Shown: one piece after another, positions 35,299 through 49,000 of the stretch
How the letters are laid out: every line of letters begins with the position of its first letter
Numbering within the stretch: the stretch's first letter is position 1
Assembly (NCBI GenBank): GCA_036852015.1
Contig: JAANDG010000425.1
Coordinates: 62,001 to 126,000 of the forward strand
Source: Pelodera strongyloides
Taxonomy: Eukaryota; Nematoda; Chromadorea; Rhabditida; Rhabditidae
Length of the DNA stretch: 64,000 bases
Direction of reading: 5' to 3'
The notes under the pieces: generated by a model
The model's input: the letters and a program-made list of their open reading frames with translations, nothing else
The model's database searches: none
What the model was told of the DNA's origin: nothing
Position numbers and translations under genes: made by a program

Positions 35299-38200
35299 TT
35301 ATTCCTCACAGACTGTGCTCAATTGATTAATTCTTTCGAATAATTCTCTGTCAGTGGCCTTGATCAGTTCAAATTCTTCAGCAGCGGCCAGACACTGAAA
35401 AAAAAAGAATGGGTAAATTGTACAATAAAGGCGCAGCACAATTCTTTGTACAATCAATGAGTCCCACCTTCTTTGCTTGTTCCACAGCTCCCAGTCTATT
35501 CTCGTTGTTCTTTCCAAGCTTGGTGATTGCGACCATGATACGGAACACTTCGGTCTAAAACAATATATGTATTCACCCACTCGACGTCAATAAAAAACGA
35601 CAAGGATTATGAACAACGCATGAATAGTATAGAGAAACACTAACCGCCACAATCTCCGCACACAGTTTCTTGTCCGACCTCATAATATTGTTGAGACCAA
35701 TCAGGCATCGCTCTTGTACCTAAAAGTTGCACTTTTATTAAAATAGTACTATTGGAGGAATATTCATCTTTACACAAAGATTAAGTCAACAAACGGTTGG
35801 GTCTTCGTGCATGCACATATCCTTGAAAAGCTCGGGCCAGCTCTTGATCTCGTCCAGGAATCTCTTGCAAGCAGCCTCGTCTTCAGTCAAAATAGCAAAT
35901 CCGCCAGATGAAGCCTACAATTTTGTTGAATTAAGGAGTAAACTCAGCTACTGAGACAATTATAGTCCGTTATTATTGAAAACTGAAGTTGTGAATTTAT
36001 TAGCCGTTGATGGTCGCTCACCCTGGACAGGCGGAACTCCTCGTCTTCTTCCACACAGTACAATGCCCACAATTTGAGCTTATCGGTTCCCGGCTGTAAT
36101 ATAAATTGATTACATATGCTTATTTTCACATTTTAGAAATTTGGTAATTTATGCGTTTTTGTTTTACCCACACAAAACAGCCTAATACGGGGGCCAGTTA
36201 ACGCACACTATTTAAAATTTGTTGTGACGTTAGGAAGGCAGAGAATGTGAAAAGAACCAACCGCGACAACATTCTTGTAGTACTCCTCCAAGAAGAGCAG
36301 GTTCAACAGCAACTCACTTGCAGCAGCTCGGAGGTGATTATGATCGGTCATGAACCAGAACTCTTCAATCTTTGGGACAGCCTGCAGATACACAGCTAAT
36401 ATATATTTGATAAATGTACACTTTAGGTATGCACACACAAAACATGGATAACTCGCAATAAATCGTACCTTTTCCTTGATAATGCGCATCCTAACAGAGT
36501 CGGTTTGTGCCGCCAGATTCGTCAGAGTAATAAGAGCGTCGTAGTTTGGTTTTCCTTCAATGTCGGGGTGAAGAAGCTCAACCAGGGGTTTCACAACCTA
36601 AAACAAACAGCTAGACGGTGAGTTGAACATCTGTCCTGCTCTCTTTTAATCAATCAAAAGCCTTTTTTTAGGAATGCAAAAAATAAAGAACACTGTAAAT
36701 TTAAATAAGAGACCTCATAAGCACGTTGTCCAGGGAAACAGATTTGAGGGTCGGCCTTGGCTCCGAGTTTGGCCAAACAGTGCGCGGCCTTGATACCACC
36801 TTCAGGAGTTGCGTTCTGAAAGGGAACAAAATTGCAACTCGAGATCTACAACGAATTACAAGATACCTGGTTAAACGGCTCGCACGGACTTACCTTATAG
36901 AGATGAAGACAGAGTTTGGTTCCACCTTCAGAAATGATTCGGCCGCGAAGAGCTTCTTGTTCGGAGAATGCAAACATCGCCCTGAATATAAATATCAAGG
37001 TAAACCAGTCATGATATTGATGAAATCAACACATTGAATTTACGAAAAAAGATGTATACCTTGCCAGCAACTCCATGGCTGATTTCGATTCCGTTTTGTG
37101 AATAGCGACGCATGCGGACACGGCTCCCTCTTCCACAAGAGCTCTGGCACGGGCGTCCACATACTTGTCAGTGTCCAGAGGATGGGTCTCCGGAACGTGA
37201 TGCTTGGCGAACTAAATTGAGAAGTCTTTGTAAATGTAACAATGTCATTAGTCATAGACAATGTATAAACAATGCACAATGTTATTCACAACAGATGAAA
37301 ACAAATGCAATCCAAACCTGAGCAAGTTTGACAAGTTCCTCATCTGGTTGTGGTCTTTCGTACGAATTCGTCAGATTCACATAGATGGTGGCAAGAGTGT
37401 AGACACAAAGTGCACCGGCAGATTGTGCGAGACAGAGCAGTGACTGAAAATGAGGAAACTTTATAACTATTCAAAACAATTACACTTATAGTTCAGACGG
37501 CAATTTACCTCAACCATGTGTCACACTTGCGAGCTGTGAGCTAATAACAGAACATACAGAGCGATTGATTATGCAGTTCTTACTTTCAGGAGGAGGGCGT
37601 CCTCAACAATCCATTCCTTGACATCGGCATCCAGTGACAGATAGGAGAGACCTTCGCAGGCAAACCTAAATTATATAGATACAAACAAGGAATAAATTAT
37701 ATGATACAAACACACAATAGCAGCAAATGTCCTGGGTCAAGCAACTATGTGAGGAAAAGAAACCTTCGAACATCCACACTGTAGTGATCGATATCAAGCA
37801 AGAACTTCTTGCAGGTAGAGGCCAGCTTCAATGCAGCTCCTTCTTTCATTGTTTGTCGCGAAATGTCATCTCCACCTGCTGCTGCACACTTGCAAAGACC
37901 CTGAAATACAAATGAAATGGTAACTCAAAAAGGGGAAGAACTTACTGCATTACAATAGTGCATTACCTACAAACTGACTGATATAAATGTATGCAAATGA
38001 CTTACAACGAGAGCGCGAACTTTCACGTTTTCATCCTCGGAATCGTACAGCTTTCTCAAGATTGGGACTCCAACCTAAACATTTAATGTCTACATTATAG
38101 TGGATGATCGGTTGGTTGCAGATGGGCCTCAATCTGGGGACGATAAAATGTTACCTTCAATATTGTTGTCGCTCTTTCGTGTTTCGAAACAGTCATCACA

Positions 38201-41023
38201 ATCAGCTCAGCAGCCACACTCTGCAAACAGTAATCTTTGCGATTATATAAGCAACAAACTAACCCTACTAGCGTGTCAACAGGCGTATTCTGGTCTTAAA
38301 CAATACAAGACGCAAAAATGACTGGAAACTAACTTGGTGAAGTTTGTCATCGCTGTCTGCCATTTGCATCATCATAGCTGTAATCTCGTCGTTGGTCACC
38401 ATACTAATTCCGATGTCAACGGGACCCTGAATTGCACGAATGTACGCTATTCAGTAGCGCTCAGGATTAAGCTATCAGCCATAGTATTCTTAGATATGGT
38501 GAGGTTATGTATGAATGGAAATGCTTACCTGCAGAAGCGTGATGAGCAAGTTGGCCACCTTCACACGAATACGAGGTTCAGCGGTCTTTGCCATCATTGC
38601 ACTAAATCGCAGAAACGTTCAAATTGAGAAAACTGTAACTCCACAGGTCAAAAGCGGAATGTCACATAGTTCCGCAAATATCCGAAACAGAATTACATTC
38701 CATGTAACGTAAACTTACTTGAAGAAACCGTCAAGTCTATCCTTGAAGATTGTTCTTTTGGTGTCGAACACCATGTCGTCGTATAGTCTAGATAGGCAGA
38801 TTGCCAGATGCTGTCTGGTCTCATGGGTGACTGGATAGTCACACTGTTCGGGAATTTGTGTGCACACATCAAGAAGGGCGAGGAGACCTGCAAACAAATG
38901 CATGAAATTATGATTAACAACCATCATGTACTAACAGTTAGTATATCTTATTGTTAGTAGAATAGGTGTAACATAGTGAGCAACAACCTCTATCTTCAGT
39001 GAATTTCCATGACCAGCCTCTTGGAATACCACCATCCATGTGCATCAAATTCTTGGTGAACAGATCAATCACGGTCTCTCGAACCTAAAATACATCGTCA
39101 GCAATGACTTTATATCTACAACGCGATTGTGACATCAGCGAAACTTCCATTCTCGAACTATATTAAAGAAAGTCACCTTTGGTCCGACGGTCACATCCGT
39201 AAGCATTTCCTGTAGCTCGACTAGCACGCGAATGATCCACAACTTGTTTCCTAAATAGTTTTGTTTCATCACAAACATGTTGTATATAATGTGTATAACG
39301 TTCAAACATAATGCCTTGCCAAAATGACATCATTGTAAGGAAGGCGTTACTTGTCAAAAATAGGTTGGCCTGATTTCAAAGATAATAGAGGAACAAACCA
39401 TCTGCGACCTCGGGATCAGGCTTCATTTCCTTTTGGCGGTCCATTTTCACCATGGCATTGAACATCTAGAGATTGTTGGGCGATATTACATGCGTTTAAC
39501 GAATAGTTGACAGGATGTAGCAATAACAAATGAATACTATGATATGAGTAAACGCACCCTCTGGATGATGAGTCCTGCAGAGTCGATGAATTCGACCACC
39601 GGTCGCAGGGTCATAATTCTGCACACTTTGTGAACACTCTTCAGACCATCTGGGTCATGCATTGCGAGGAAGTGCATAGCCTAAATACATGTAAACTAAT
39701 ACAATAATGACTTGAATGTGTACAACGAATGGAGAAGACGAGGACATCGGCATCCTCCAAAACAAGAGACAATAATAGAAAGCAGTGGCAAACAGCCATT
39801 TAAACCCTTACCCTTCCGTGACTCTTGCACAGTTCATCAATGACTCTGACAGCAGTCACCGCCACTTCTTCGTCTTCTTTCGGGGTGGAAATCATGCCGA
39901 GAAGAACCGCCACTATCTTGCTCTAAAAATGAGGACAATAATCGTGTGGATGCAAGTGTGGACATAAACAAGATCACGATTATCGCTGAAGAGAATATTC
40001 ATTATTAAGGTGTAAACATAAAAGATCACGCACCTGATTCCACACTCTCTGAGCACCACTTTCGGTCTCACGAGCCAACACCAATAGATTGTTCATGGCC
40101 TGAAAACCTCCAAGATTATAACGTAAGGATGATACACAGTTGCTAAATATGCCTCAGGTATATACAAAAAAAAATATTGAGAAATTCCAACCTTCCTTCT
40201 CTGTTCCGGGTCTTTCGCCTGTCCTTCAAATGCCAACTTCTCCATATCATCGACCTTATTGTCAAGGGATGTCGCCTTTTTGACCATATCATTGTTCTTC
40301 TGGACGAGACGTTGCAATAGCTCGGTAATAGACCTAAATTAAATAAAGTAAAAAGATCATCAGAAAAACTGTCGTGCAATAAAATAACATCTCTTTTATG
40401 ACTCACTTGTCTTTAGGTGCAAGTCTCAGTGCTTCCTTGGCATCGGCAAATGCTCCGGGTATCTTTTCGAGAGCTTCACGAGCAAGCGCCCTTCTGTACA
40501 AGGCTTTGGCATCTGCACCGTCAGCTTCAAGAGCTGAAAAGGAATGGTGGCTTCAATATTATCTCTGGAAGTACACAGAATTTTTCACGGGGAAAGATCT
40601 CCTGTTGCAAGTTGCCTACCCTTCGTTCCATCATCTTCAGCTCCCTCAAAGTCCTCAAGCTTCAGTCTCGCAAGAGATCGATTACGGTAGAGGGTGATGC
40701 GCAACTGCTTATCGTCTTCTGTGCAGAGTTGAAGTGATTCAGTATATCTGAACAGTAACAAATAACAAATATTACGCGGCATAACAAATAATAGTGGCAG
40801 TTGAACCAAGTAAATACTTTGTTTCTTAGCAATCCGCCGTTTAGATAACAAGTACGCAATAAATGGACACCATCAATTTATTTGTATATTGCACACAATA
40901 CACTGTATGCACTGCTCACCTATCCACAGCTTGTTGCCAGTCTCCGTGCTTTACTGCCAGATTTCCCTCATCTCTGAGGTCCTCTGCCGTTTCTATTTTA
41001 CTTTCCTCTTGTTTTCCACCCAT
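35299..41023 (-). CDS. unc-45: UNC-45 myosin chaperone
   Basis: A myosin-specific co-chaperone of Hsp90, needed to fold and assemble muscle and non-muscle myosin. I count about 28 exons covering roughly 930 residues, near the family length. TPR domain in the first exons (AEDLRDEGNLAVKHGDWQQA, ESLQLCTEDDKQLRITLYRN, KALYRRALAREALEKI), a central region, then the armadillo-like UCS domain (HMDGGIPRGWSWKFTEDR, QHLAICLSRLYDDMVFD, RIRVKVANLLITLLQGPVD, ADSDDKLHQSVAAELIV, FACEGLSYLSLDADVKE, EEGAVSACVAIHKTESAMEL). It ends INQLSTVCEE at 35299. The ATG (41023-41021) lies 8 bases after a CTTCAG acceptor. UCS exons are small and many are close to multiples of three, following the repeat structure. Confidence 0.96.
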
Positions 41024-41034
41024 ATTTTTACCTG

Positions 41035-43913
41035 AAGTATTACTGTGAAAGATTTTTCTACAAAGAGACAGAGACAACAAAAGAAAGAAAACTGATTCAT
41101 AAATTTACTTAGTTATCAAAGTATATTCATTAAACTAATCAATAAGCAGGGATTATGCAAATCATTGAACGAAAGCAGTTGTTGAAAGCGGCTTTGTGTG
41201 AGTATGGCAAATATCCACTGAGAAGACAAACAGGTCCAAGGACCAGTCTAGGCCACTGGAAACGATGGACCATGAAGAGGAGCAGAACAGTGAAGCAGAC
41301 AATAACAGCATATACTTTGAAATCATTAAAAAATTCCCCGCCCAATTTTTTTTACATAATGGAATCCCTCACGGTGTTTCTGGTTTTCAAAGTACATAAA
41401 TGTGACGTATATACATAGGCTAAATAATGCGGAAAAATAAAAGGTGAACAGAACGAGGGATCAAAATACTTGGCTATTGATCGCGTAGTGCCGGTGTTAC
41501 ACACTGATCTAGTGTGTGTGTGTGGCAGTTTTACGCTCGCCGGGTCCTTGTACACAGATAGAAAGGACACCCAAGGACCCAGTGGTCACCAGAGTCACCG
41601 GAGGCTATCTATGCTCATGCTTCATGTTTGTTCTACTTTATGCAACAGTACGGTATACGGCATCGGAGACGCAACTGTTTTTTCACTTGAAAATTATCAA
41701 ACGACAGAAAAGTACATGTGCTGTCAAATCGATAGAAATAATAGCGATGTAATCTACAAGACACAAGGCTGACATTTATAGAATTATTAGTGAATTTGTA
41801 ATTCATATTTGCAAGTTAGCAATTTGCAACACATCACATCTTAGAAGATACAGCGAATAATGATGGAGGCCTTGCTCACTAAAATGTTGTATTTCGTGTT
41901 TTAAGCATGAAACTCATTGTATGAAAAAAAGTGTTGAAAACGAGATATATGAAATAAGCTTGTGCCGAGGAACCGTTAAGAGTGTACAAGGGACCCGGTC
42001 TAGAAGGCACCCGACGGTTCTAGATCTTCAGAGAGAGAAAGCATATGGATCAAGGATGGAGTAGAGAGAACACACAAAGGTCCCAGGAAATCCCACGGAC
42101 AAAAGCAGACAAGAAGCATGAATTCTACACTCGCTAAACAAATTATTGCATTTTGGAATCAGTCAATCATTACTTATATTATTACTTATTTTTTGCATTG
42201 TTCATGACCTGAAAATTAAATTGGACTTTATAACTGGGGATTAGGCTCCGAGCACTTCGCATATATTGGGGAGCTACTAAAAAATCCTACTTATCAATCG
42301 CATTGGAAAAAGTAGAAATTTATTTTTCTTTGCATATCATTTTTCAAGCACTCAGAAGATACTTGATATGTCTAAGTGTGAACTTTTTGGACCTAACTAC
42401 CTAGTCCAAGGAGCTTCCTACTTATCAAAATCCTAAAAATCCTACTTATCTATCGCATTGGAAAAAAGTAGAAATTTATTTTTCTTTGCATATCATTTTT
42501 CAAGCACTCAAAAGATACTTGATATGCCTAAGTGTGAACTTATTGGACCAAACTACCTAGTCCAAGGAGCTTGGCGCATAACACATGTTTGTCTACCTAA
42601 GTATTATATATATTAAAGACTAATTATATTCTTTACGGTCAGACACTGCCAAAAAAATTCGATGAAGGCGAAGGACCGAGGGTTGAGAACTTTCATCCAC
42701 TTTTAAGTCAATAAATAAAACAAGAAACTTCATATTAAGGACCTTTATTAGGCAAGTGCCTCACAAGGATAATGCTATTTTAATGTGAGCCACATGTTTA
42801 CGTTAAGCATAATAAGTTAACACAGGCAATAGTCCCCACATATTCTCATAAGCGAAGGGACAATTTAGACCGCAAATACACAAGTTGAAATAGAGCTTTA
42901 TTACTAAAAAATCCGTTTACTAATCAAAAATCACTGTCGAAAAGAGAAACAAAAAAAAAGTATTATTAGTTCAAAAATGTTAAGCTACGCAAAAATTCAC
43001 TGGAACAATCTCCCATGGAGTCAGCGTAGAAAGTAAAGTAACGTAGCGATGCATTACGCATACAAGTGAAAGGACCGAATGCGAAAGATATCGTGCGGAA
43101 AAAGGAGAGAACAGAGAAATATTTTGCATTTGTTTCAAAATATTCCTTCCTTTCGCGTCCTAAGCAATATTAGCACAGTGTACATTTACAATTAATTTTA
43201 CAGTTCCCGACAATGTACAAAATAGCACAAGAAGATTATTTAATTAATCTGTTCAGTCAAACTGTATGGAATAAAAAAATATGCGTCCGTGAAGTAAGCT
43301 ACTATAAAACCAAGAATAAATCAATCAAGGGAAAATAAGCAAACAAGACTCGTGAACAATATTGAAAATAATAAAATAAAATACAAAATAATGACGAAAA
43401 ACGGTGGCACTGATTGAGTAGTAAGAATTCGACAGTTAGGTGCTTCATGGTTAATGCAAAGAATGAGGAATTTTGAGGAAATGGAAATAACAAATGTTTG
43501 AAAAAAAACGAAGAAACAATATTATAATTGACCCGCGGTTAAAGATGGGGAGCGGCAGGGCGACGAGGTTTGAAATGCAGAGTGGGAATATCCTATATGA
43601 ATGGGTCCTTGGGAATACGCGGGTTTATTTTTAAAACGGGAAGCCTCTCAAGAAAATTTTTAAGCAATTTTACTCTGTCCATACGAGGTTTCGGTCTTCA
43701 TTAGGAAAAGTCCCACTCCGCACTGCACAGAAAATACAAACAGTCACATGCGAACTAAAATCACCAGAGATAATAAATAATCAATCGGAAACTCAATCTG
43801 AATCAAGTTGATATAGAATAAAACCAATATACAATAAACAATATTAGTACATAGTATTATGTGAATTGACAATGATTAGTTAAAAATGGGTAGATCTGTT
43901 AGTCAGAAATTCC
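41035..43913. other. Spacer between UNC-45 and syndecan, including the syndecan 3' UTR
   Basis: No coding exons recognised. The right part should be syndecan 3' UTR; minus-strand AATAAA candidates occur near 43622 and 42895. A 155-base tandem duplication lies in the middle. Confidence 0.5.
42281..42572. repeat. Tandem duplication, period 155 bases
   Basis: Copies at 42281-42416 and 42436-42572 (136 and 137 bases) differ at only a few positions. They run from AAAATCCTACTTATC to CCTAGTCCAAGGAGCTT. No coding content was seen. The close match shows a recent local duplication. Confidence 0.9.
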
Positions 43914-45980
43914 TTAAGCGTAGAACTCCTTGGTGCTGGCCTTTGTGTACGCATAGCCTGTGTACGGCCTTGACTTGGGTTCTTCGAGAGCATAGCTGCC
44001 TTCGTCCTTAAAAAAAAATAGTTTATTATGGTAATCAGACTTGCTGAGCACTTTCAATATTGAGTGTATTTGCTTTAATAGTTCTTGTTCAATTTGCTAC
44101 ACATACCCATGTCAAAACAAACAATGCACCATGAAAGTGTTATTCACAACGAACCTTTTTCCTCATCCGGTAAACGATGAACATGACGAGGAGTATTGCC
44201 GTGAGAAGACCAACAACCATTCCACCAATAACAGCTGGAACGAGAAATATTAATTTTGGTTTCAAGACCAGTAGTATCAAAGATCCTGGTACAGAATACA
44301 AACTGCCCCCTATCCTTACGCCGCAATCATGCCCTGACAGTCTGCTGAAGTTTATTGGTGGAGAGGGGATAGAGGCAAACAGAGCGTTTAGAAGGATATA
44401 CAGGGAAGGGATATCAATCATTTCGGGTCGACGCGCGGGTAATATATGCTAATACGGAGAATGATGACAGCGGAGAGAGCATCCCTGCCCAAATGCACAC
44501 ACATACGTGCACATTACGACTCATGGGTAAATGTAAGCGACCATAACAAAAATTTCAGCCAACGTATGGACATGTGGCAAGTCAAGTTTTACTCACCGGC
44601 AAATATTCCCGGCTTCAACATGTGGTGGAACGGCGTATTCTCACTATCTCCAGGATTGACAGCTGGAGGTACTGCAGTGATTGGAGGCCTCCTTGAAGTA
44701 GTTGTCGGCACTGTTGTTGGAACAGTTTCGGACGGAACCTGAATAGTCGTCCTGGTAATATTTTCTGTATTGAATAACAAACTATACGTTATACATATCA
44801 TTTAATATTATTGATCCATAACGCGTTCAGTTACTTTGGCACATTCTCTTTGTTGACAAGATTAACAGTCGCTGTCACCAGCCTCACCTCAGAGGTAATT
44901 GTCTTTATTGGTGTCTCCAGAATAGGGGATGGATGTTCCTCGTTTATAACTCCGATTTCGTGTCGCGTCTAAACAGAAGGGTATAACATGCTGAGGTGAA
45001 CGGGGCGTCAAAACACGTTACACCATAACTAAACGAAGTTTGAAAAGAGCATTATATTTAAATTCATACTTCTGAGATGATAGCAGGACTATGTGTCGTG
45101 GTCGTAGTCGTCATAAATACCACTGGATGCTCGTGGACAACCTCACGGATACCATCAACATTGCCAGATCCTTCGACGATATCTGAATTGGCAAGTTCGT
45201 TATCAATTTCATTTATTTTGAAAGGTAGACAAAAAGAGCAAAGATACAAATAAGCCACCACCGAGTCTGTCAATTGCCCAAGCTCATCACATTCAAAGCA
45301 GAGTTATTGTGACAGATTCTTACCTCCAGATCCTTGATGTAACTGTGAGTCTTCATCATCAGACCCATAGTTTCCACTGCCGTGTATTTCAGTATCTACA
45401 CCAACCACTTGTCGAATACTGTCCAGTTTGTCGTTACCAGAACCTTCTACTACCTAAAAAAAAGAGAAATGTATTATATTCTGTCTCGCATTGATCTATT
45501 CTACAAAACAAACGGTGAAATTAAGTGAGAATAGAAAAGCATTACTCACCGCTGCTTTGTCTACATTAGAAGGCAACGGAGAAAGCGAGCCCTGAAAAAA
45601 CACCTATAAATATCCATATTTTGTTCCTGGGCACAAACCTAATTTTCTGCGAGAGCCCGTCCACCCTGGCCAGACTTTCCTACGAGTAAGTGTAATATAA
45701 TCTGGGCCAAAGAGAGCACACGTCTTTCTGTGCGCAATTGGTCCACTGGATGACCGATTATTTGGACAGGACAAGGAATACACGCCCTAATCATCCATCT
45801 AATATGTCATCGTGTAATCCAACAGAACACAATTTGCGAATTGCTTTATGGACGCTTTTTGATTGATACACGTTATGCATTACGCTCTAAAGCTTTTGTG
45901 GTTTGCGTAATCTACAAAGAACATACCGTTACTCCAACGCCGTTGCTGGCCAATAATAAAATAAAAGCGAGAAACCACAT
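43914..45980 (-). CDS. sdn-1: Syndecan, heparan sulfate proteoglycan
   Basis: A single-pass cell-surface proteoglycan that binds growth and guidance factors. The signal peptide exon is 45980-45927 (MWFLAFILLLASNGVGV). Ectodomain exons carry several acidic Ser-Gly sites typical of glycosaminoglycan attachment (VVEGSGND, HGSGNYGSDDED, QGSGG, VEGSGNVDG), then a Thr/Pro-rich stalk (PTTVPTTTSRRPP). The membrane exon near 44140-44240 encodes AVIGGMVVGLLTAILLVMF, then IVYRMRKK. The last exon gives the diagnostic cytoplasmic tail DEGSYALEEP...KASTKEFYA, ending in the EFYA PDZ-binding motif. The membrane segment keeps the GxxxG-type glycine pattern used in syndecan dimerisation. About nine exons; the boundaries of the 44.8-45.0 kb exons are not firmly resolved. 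Confidence 0.94.
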
Positions 45981-46039
45981 TTTGAGTTAGCGAAGTTGTG
46001 CTCTCACTTTCACCCAGGTACCATCATATGGGGATCTGC

Positions 46040-49000
46040 AAAAGCTTAAATTTCCTTGAATATAAAACAAGCGAAGCTGTGTTAGACACCAACGAAATAA
46101 GATTAAGACAGTAACAGAGAGCAATATCTGTAACTACCGAATGTCAAAGTGTGAGAAATATGATGCGTTTAAAAAGATCACATGATTAAAAATGCTCACT
46201 ATCTGAATATCTCTTATAAATATAATATAAGAAATCGAGGTTTGACGATTTCCAAATGATATGTGATTGGCTAGAAAAGGGTGTATTGGATGAGATATGA
46301 GAGAGATAGGGCAAGTGACCTTGGAAGGACGGTCGGATGGCCGTACGCGATGATACAAACAACGAATAGCAACAATGGATAGCAAAAGAAACACTGCGGG
46401 ACATACCAGTAGTTCTATGGAAAAGTTGCCATGCAATTCATCTTTCAAAAAAGGATTCATTTCCGCGCAGTTATTCGGAACGACATGACAGCATACCAAA
46501 ACATCTAATAATAACAAATATAAAAGGGAAACAAATCGTTACTTTACGATAAATTACGAAATGACCAATGTCTTGCTTTGTTTGAAAACCAGAAATCGGT
46601 TAAGACACTACTTAAGCCAAAAAAAAATGAATGTCTTGTTACAATGCGAACAGGGTGTGGCACTAATTTCTTTTATTTGTTGTTCCACGCGGGAAAAGGA
46701 AATAGTGTGAACAAAATTTTTAAGGATCACATTGAAACTTCCGTTCTGGTAGTGTCAAATGACTTTATCATAATGCCGTTCAATAAATATAAAAATAAAT
46801 ATAAACAGTGCAAAAAGTAAATGACTGAAAAGGTCTATTAGAAAATAGTTGTAGAAACTCAAGATTATATTAGTGTAGAATAATAAACATTGTCAAGAAG
46901 ATAGTTCCATTATTTTCTCAAAACCCCGGAGAATTTAGGGGTCATCCGGCCGTAGTAATAACTATTTCTGAGATTGTTTTTGGAAAAAAAAGAGAATGTT
47001 CTCAGGGGAGACGTTATGTAATGGAAAAAGCGCTATAGTAGAAAAGGTGAGGGTATGCAGTGAGTACGAAATAAAGGAGACAGAAGGGTATAGAAAGCAT
47101 CAGGGGGAAGGGTAGGGACACATAGTGCATTTGTATGTATTGAGATGCAGTCAGGCAAATCATTGCTCTTTTAATACGCCATGCTTCACACCACAGTCTA
47201 GAAACCATATTTAGTACTATAGAATGAAAACGCTCATATAGGCAAACAAAAGGTTCTAAAGAAAAGTCCGTTGAAATAATCACAATATGGTTAAAAACAT
47301 TAAGCACCAAGGGCAATAAAAGCAGCATTCCGATAGGAGGGATCTTCCATTTGCAAAGCATAAAGTCACAAATACGGTATTGAGACGCATTGAATCGACG
47401 CGCAAAACTGGTTTCTTTGATTCAAATTACTTGGGTAAGAAGTTCAGGCAACTGTCTGATATTGTGACTAAAGCAGCAAATGCGCTAACGAGAGAACTCA
47501 CCATGCATACAACATTTGCATAATGATTAAATGAGAAAGTATTCTAAAGGGACATTTATTCGAGAAAGAAATTCATGGGCGCAGCTGCAACGAGCGTTTT
47601 TGAGAATGTTTTCATATCCAAACAATTTCCAAACGCTCCAGCGCCTTCCAGCTGTGGCGCAGCCGTTGCAAGTACAAATGTAGAGCTGTTTTCACAAACG
47701 ATTAGTTACCCACATTACAGAAAAAATTCAGTGAAGGTACGGTATATGTATATGCTGCCTCGGAACAAGAATTGTCTAGCAAATGATGATTATTTTCTTA
47801 ATCGAAACTTTGCTGAAACATCACTGTGTGTCTTCGACGAGGGTTGGGGAAGCAGGAAATTCCCAGATTTAGGCGAGAAAGAACACCAATTTGCGCTTTC
47901 TATTCAATACTTTACCAAGCGACACAACGAGATGCCCAGCTAGAGAGATATTGTGCACGAACAATAAGGGCCAAATCAGCCGGGACTGCTCGCTAACATT
48001 TGTGAACTTTTCGTCTATGAATGCACAGTTTAAGCAGTTAAGTATTTCATATTCATTAACAAGTTCAAGAGTATAGCGAGCATTCGCAACATCTTCCGCA
48101 GTATAATCTCCAAATGATCTCTCGAATGCCCATCTTTACTCTATCGAGAGTCCGCCAAATTGGTTTTCACATGTTGTCTCCCAATAGAGCGGTAATGAGG
48201 TGTGGAAAATACACAATAGATTCTGTTCCCCCTCTGTCATCGAGAAAGATAAAGGATCATCAAGCCAATGGGTCTCAAGTATAGTACTAGAGGAGGGAGC
48301 CATACTACCGTAGGATGTTTTATGTGGTTTCCTGGAAATATTTTATTTTTGTAGATCAAAACCAAGATTCACAGACACAATTGACGGGGGGAAAAGTGAC
48401 AAAAAAGGTCCGCATTATTCATTTCTTACCATTCGAATTTTCAACGGAAATATTCGAACTAAAGTTAGTGATACTAAAATGGATACCAATAGTTATAATT
48501 TGATCACTTAATTGGTTACCATATTGTGAAGAAAGAAAGCTGAATGTTCGCCGAAAGAAATTCTTACAGACACAGCACCGTCTAATTCTTATTCTGCCCA
48601 TTTTTCTTCAACCTTCAAAGAATTGCCGTTTTTCGCCATTTGCATAAACATCTGCACATCATTTGTGCAAAAAGAGCAAGTTCGCAAACCAAAAAGCAGC
48701 ATTGTTTCCATCGGAGGGTCTTAGGCACTAGATGTTTTATAATAATAGCAATAAGCTTCAAAATACGGCAAATAACTGAAGGATAGTATAAACTTTTCGT
48801 TTAAGAATCAAGAGTGACTACAATGCAACTTTGCCAGGGAACAATTTCAGCCATGATGCCAAGTGATAAATCTCCAAATTACATGATAGGAAAAGAGTAA
48901 AGGGCAGGGAAATAAACGTAATAAGACAAAATTGAATCGGAAGAAAAGTTGAACTTGACGGAAAGGTAAAAGAACGTAAAAGAACGCATCATAACTTTGT

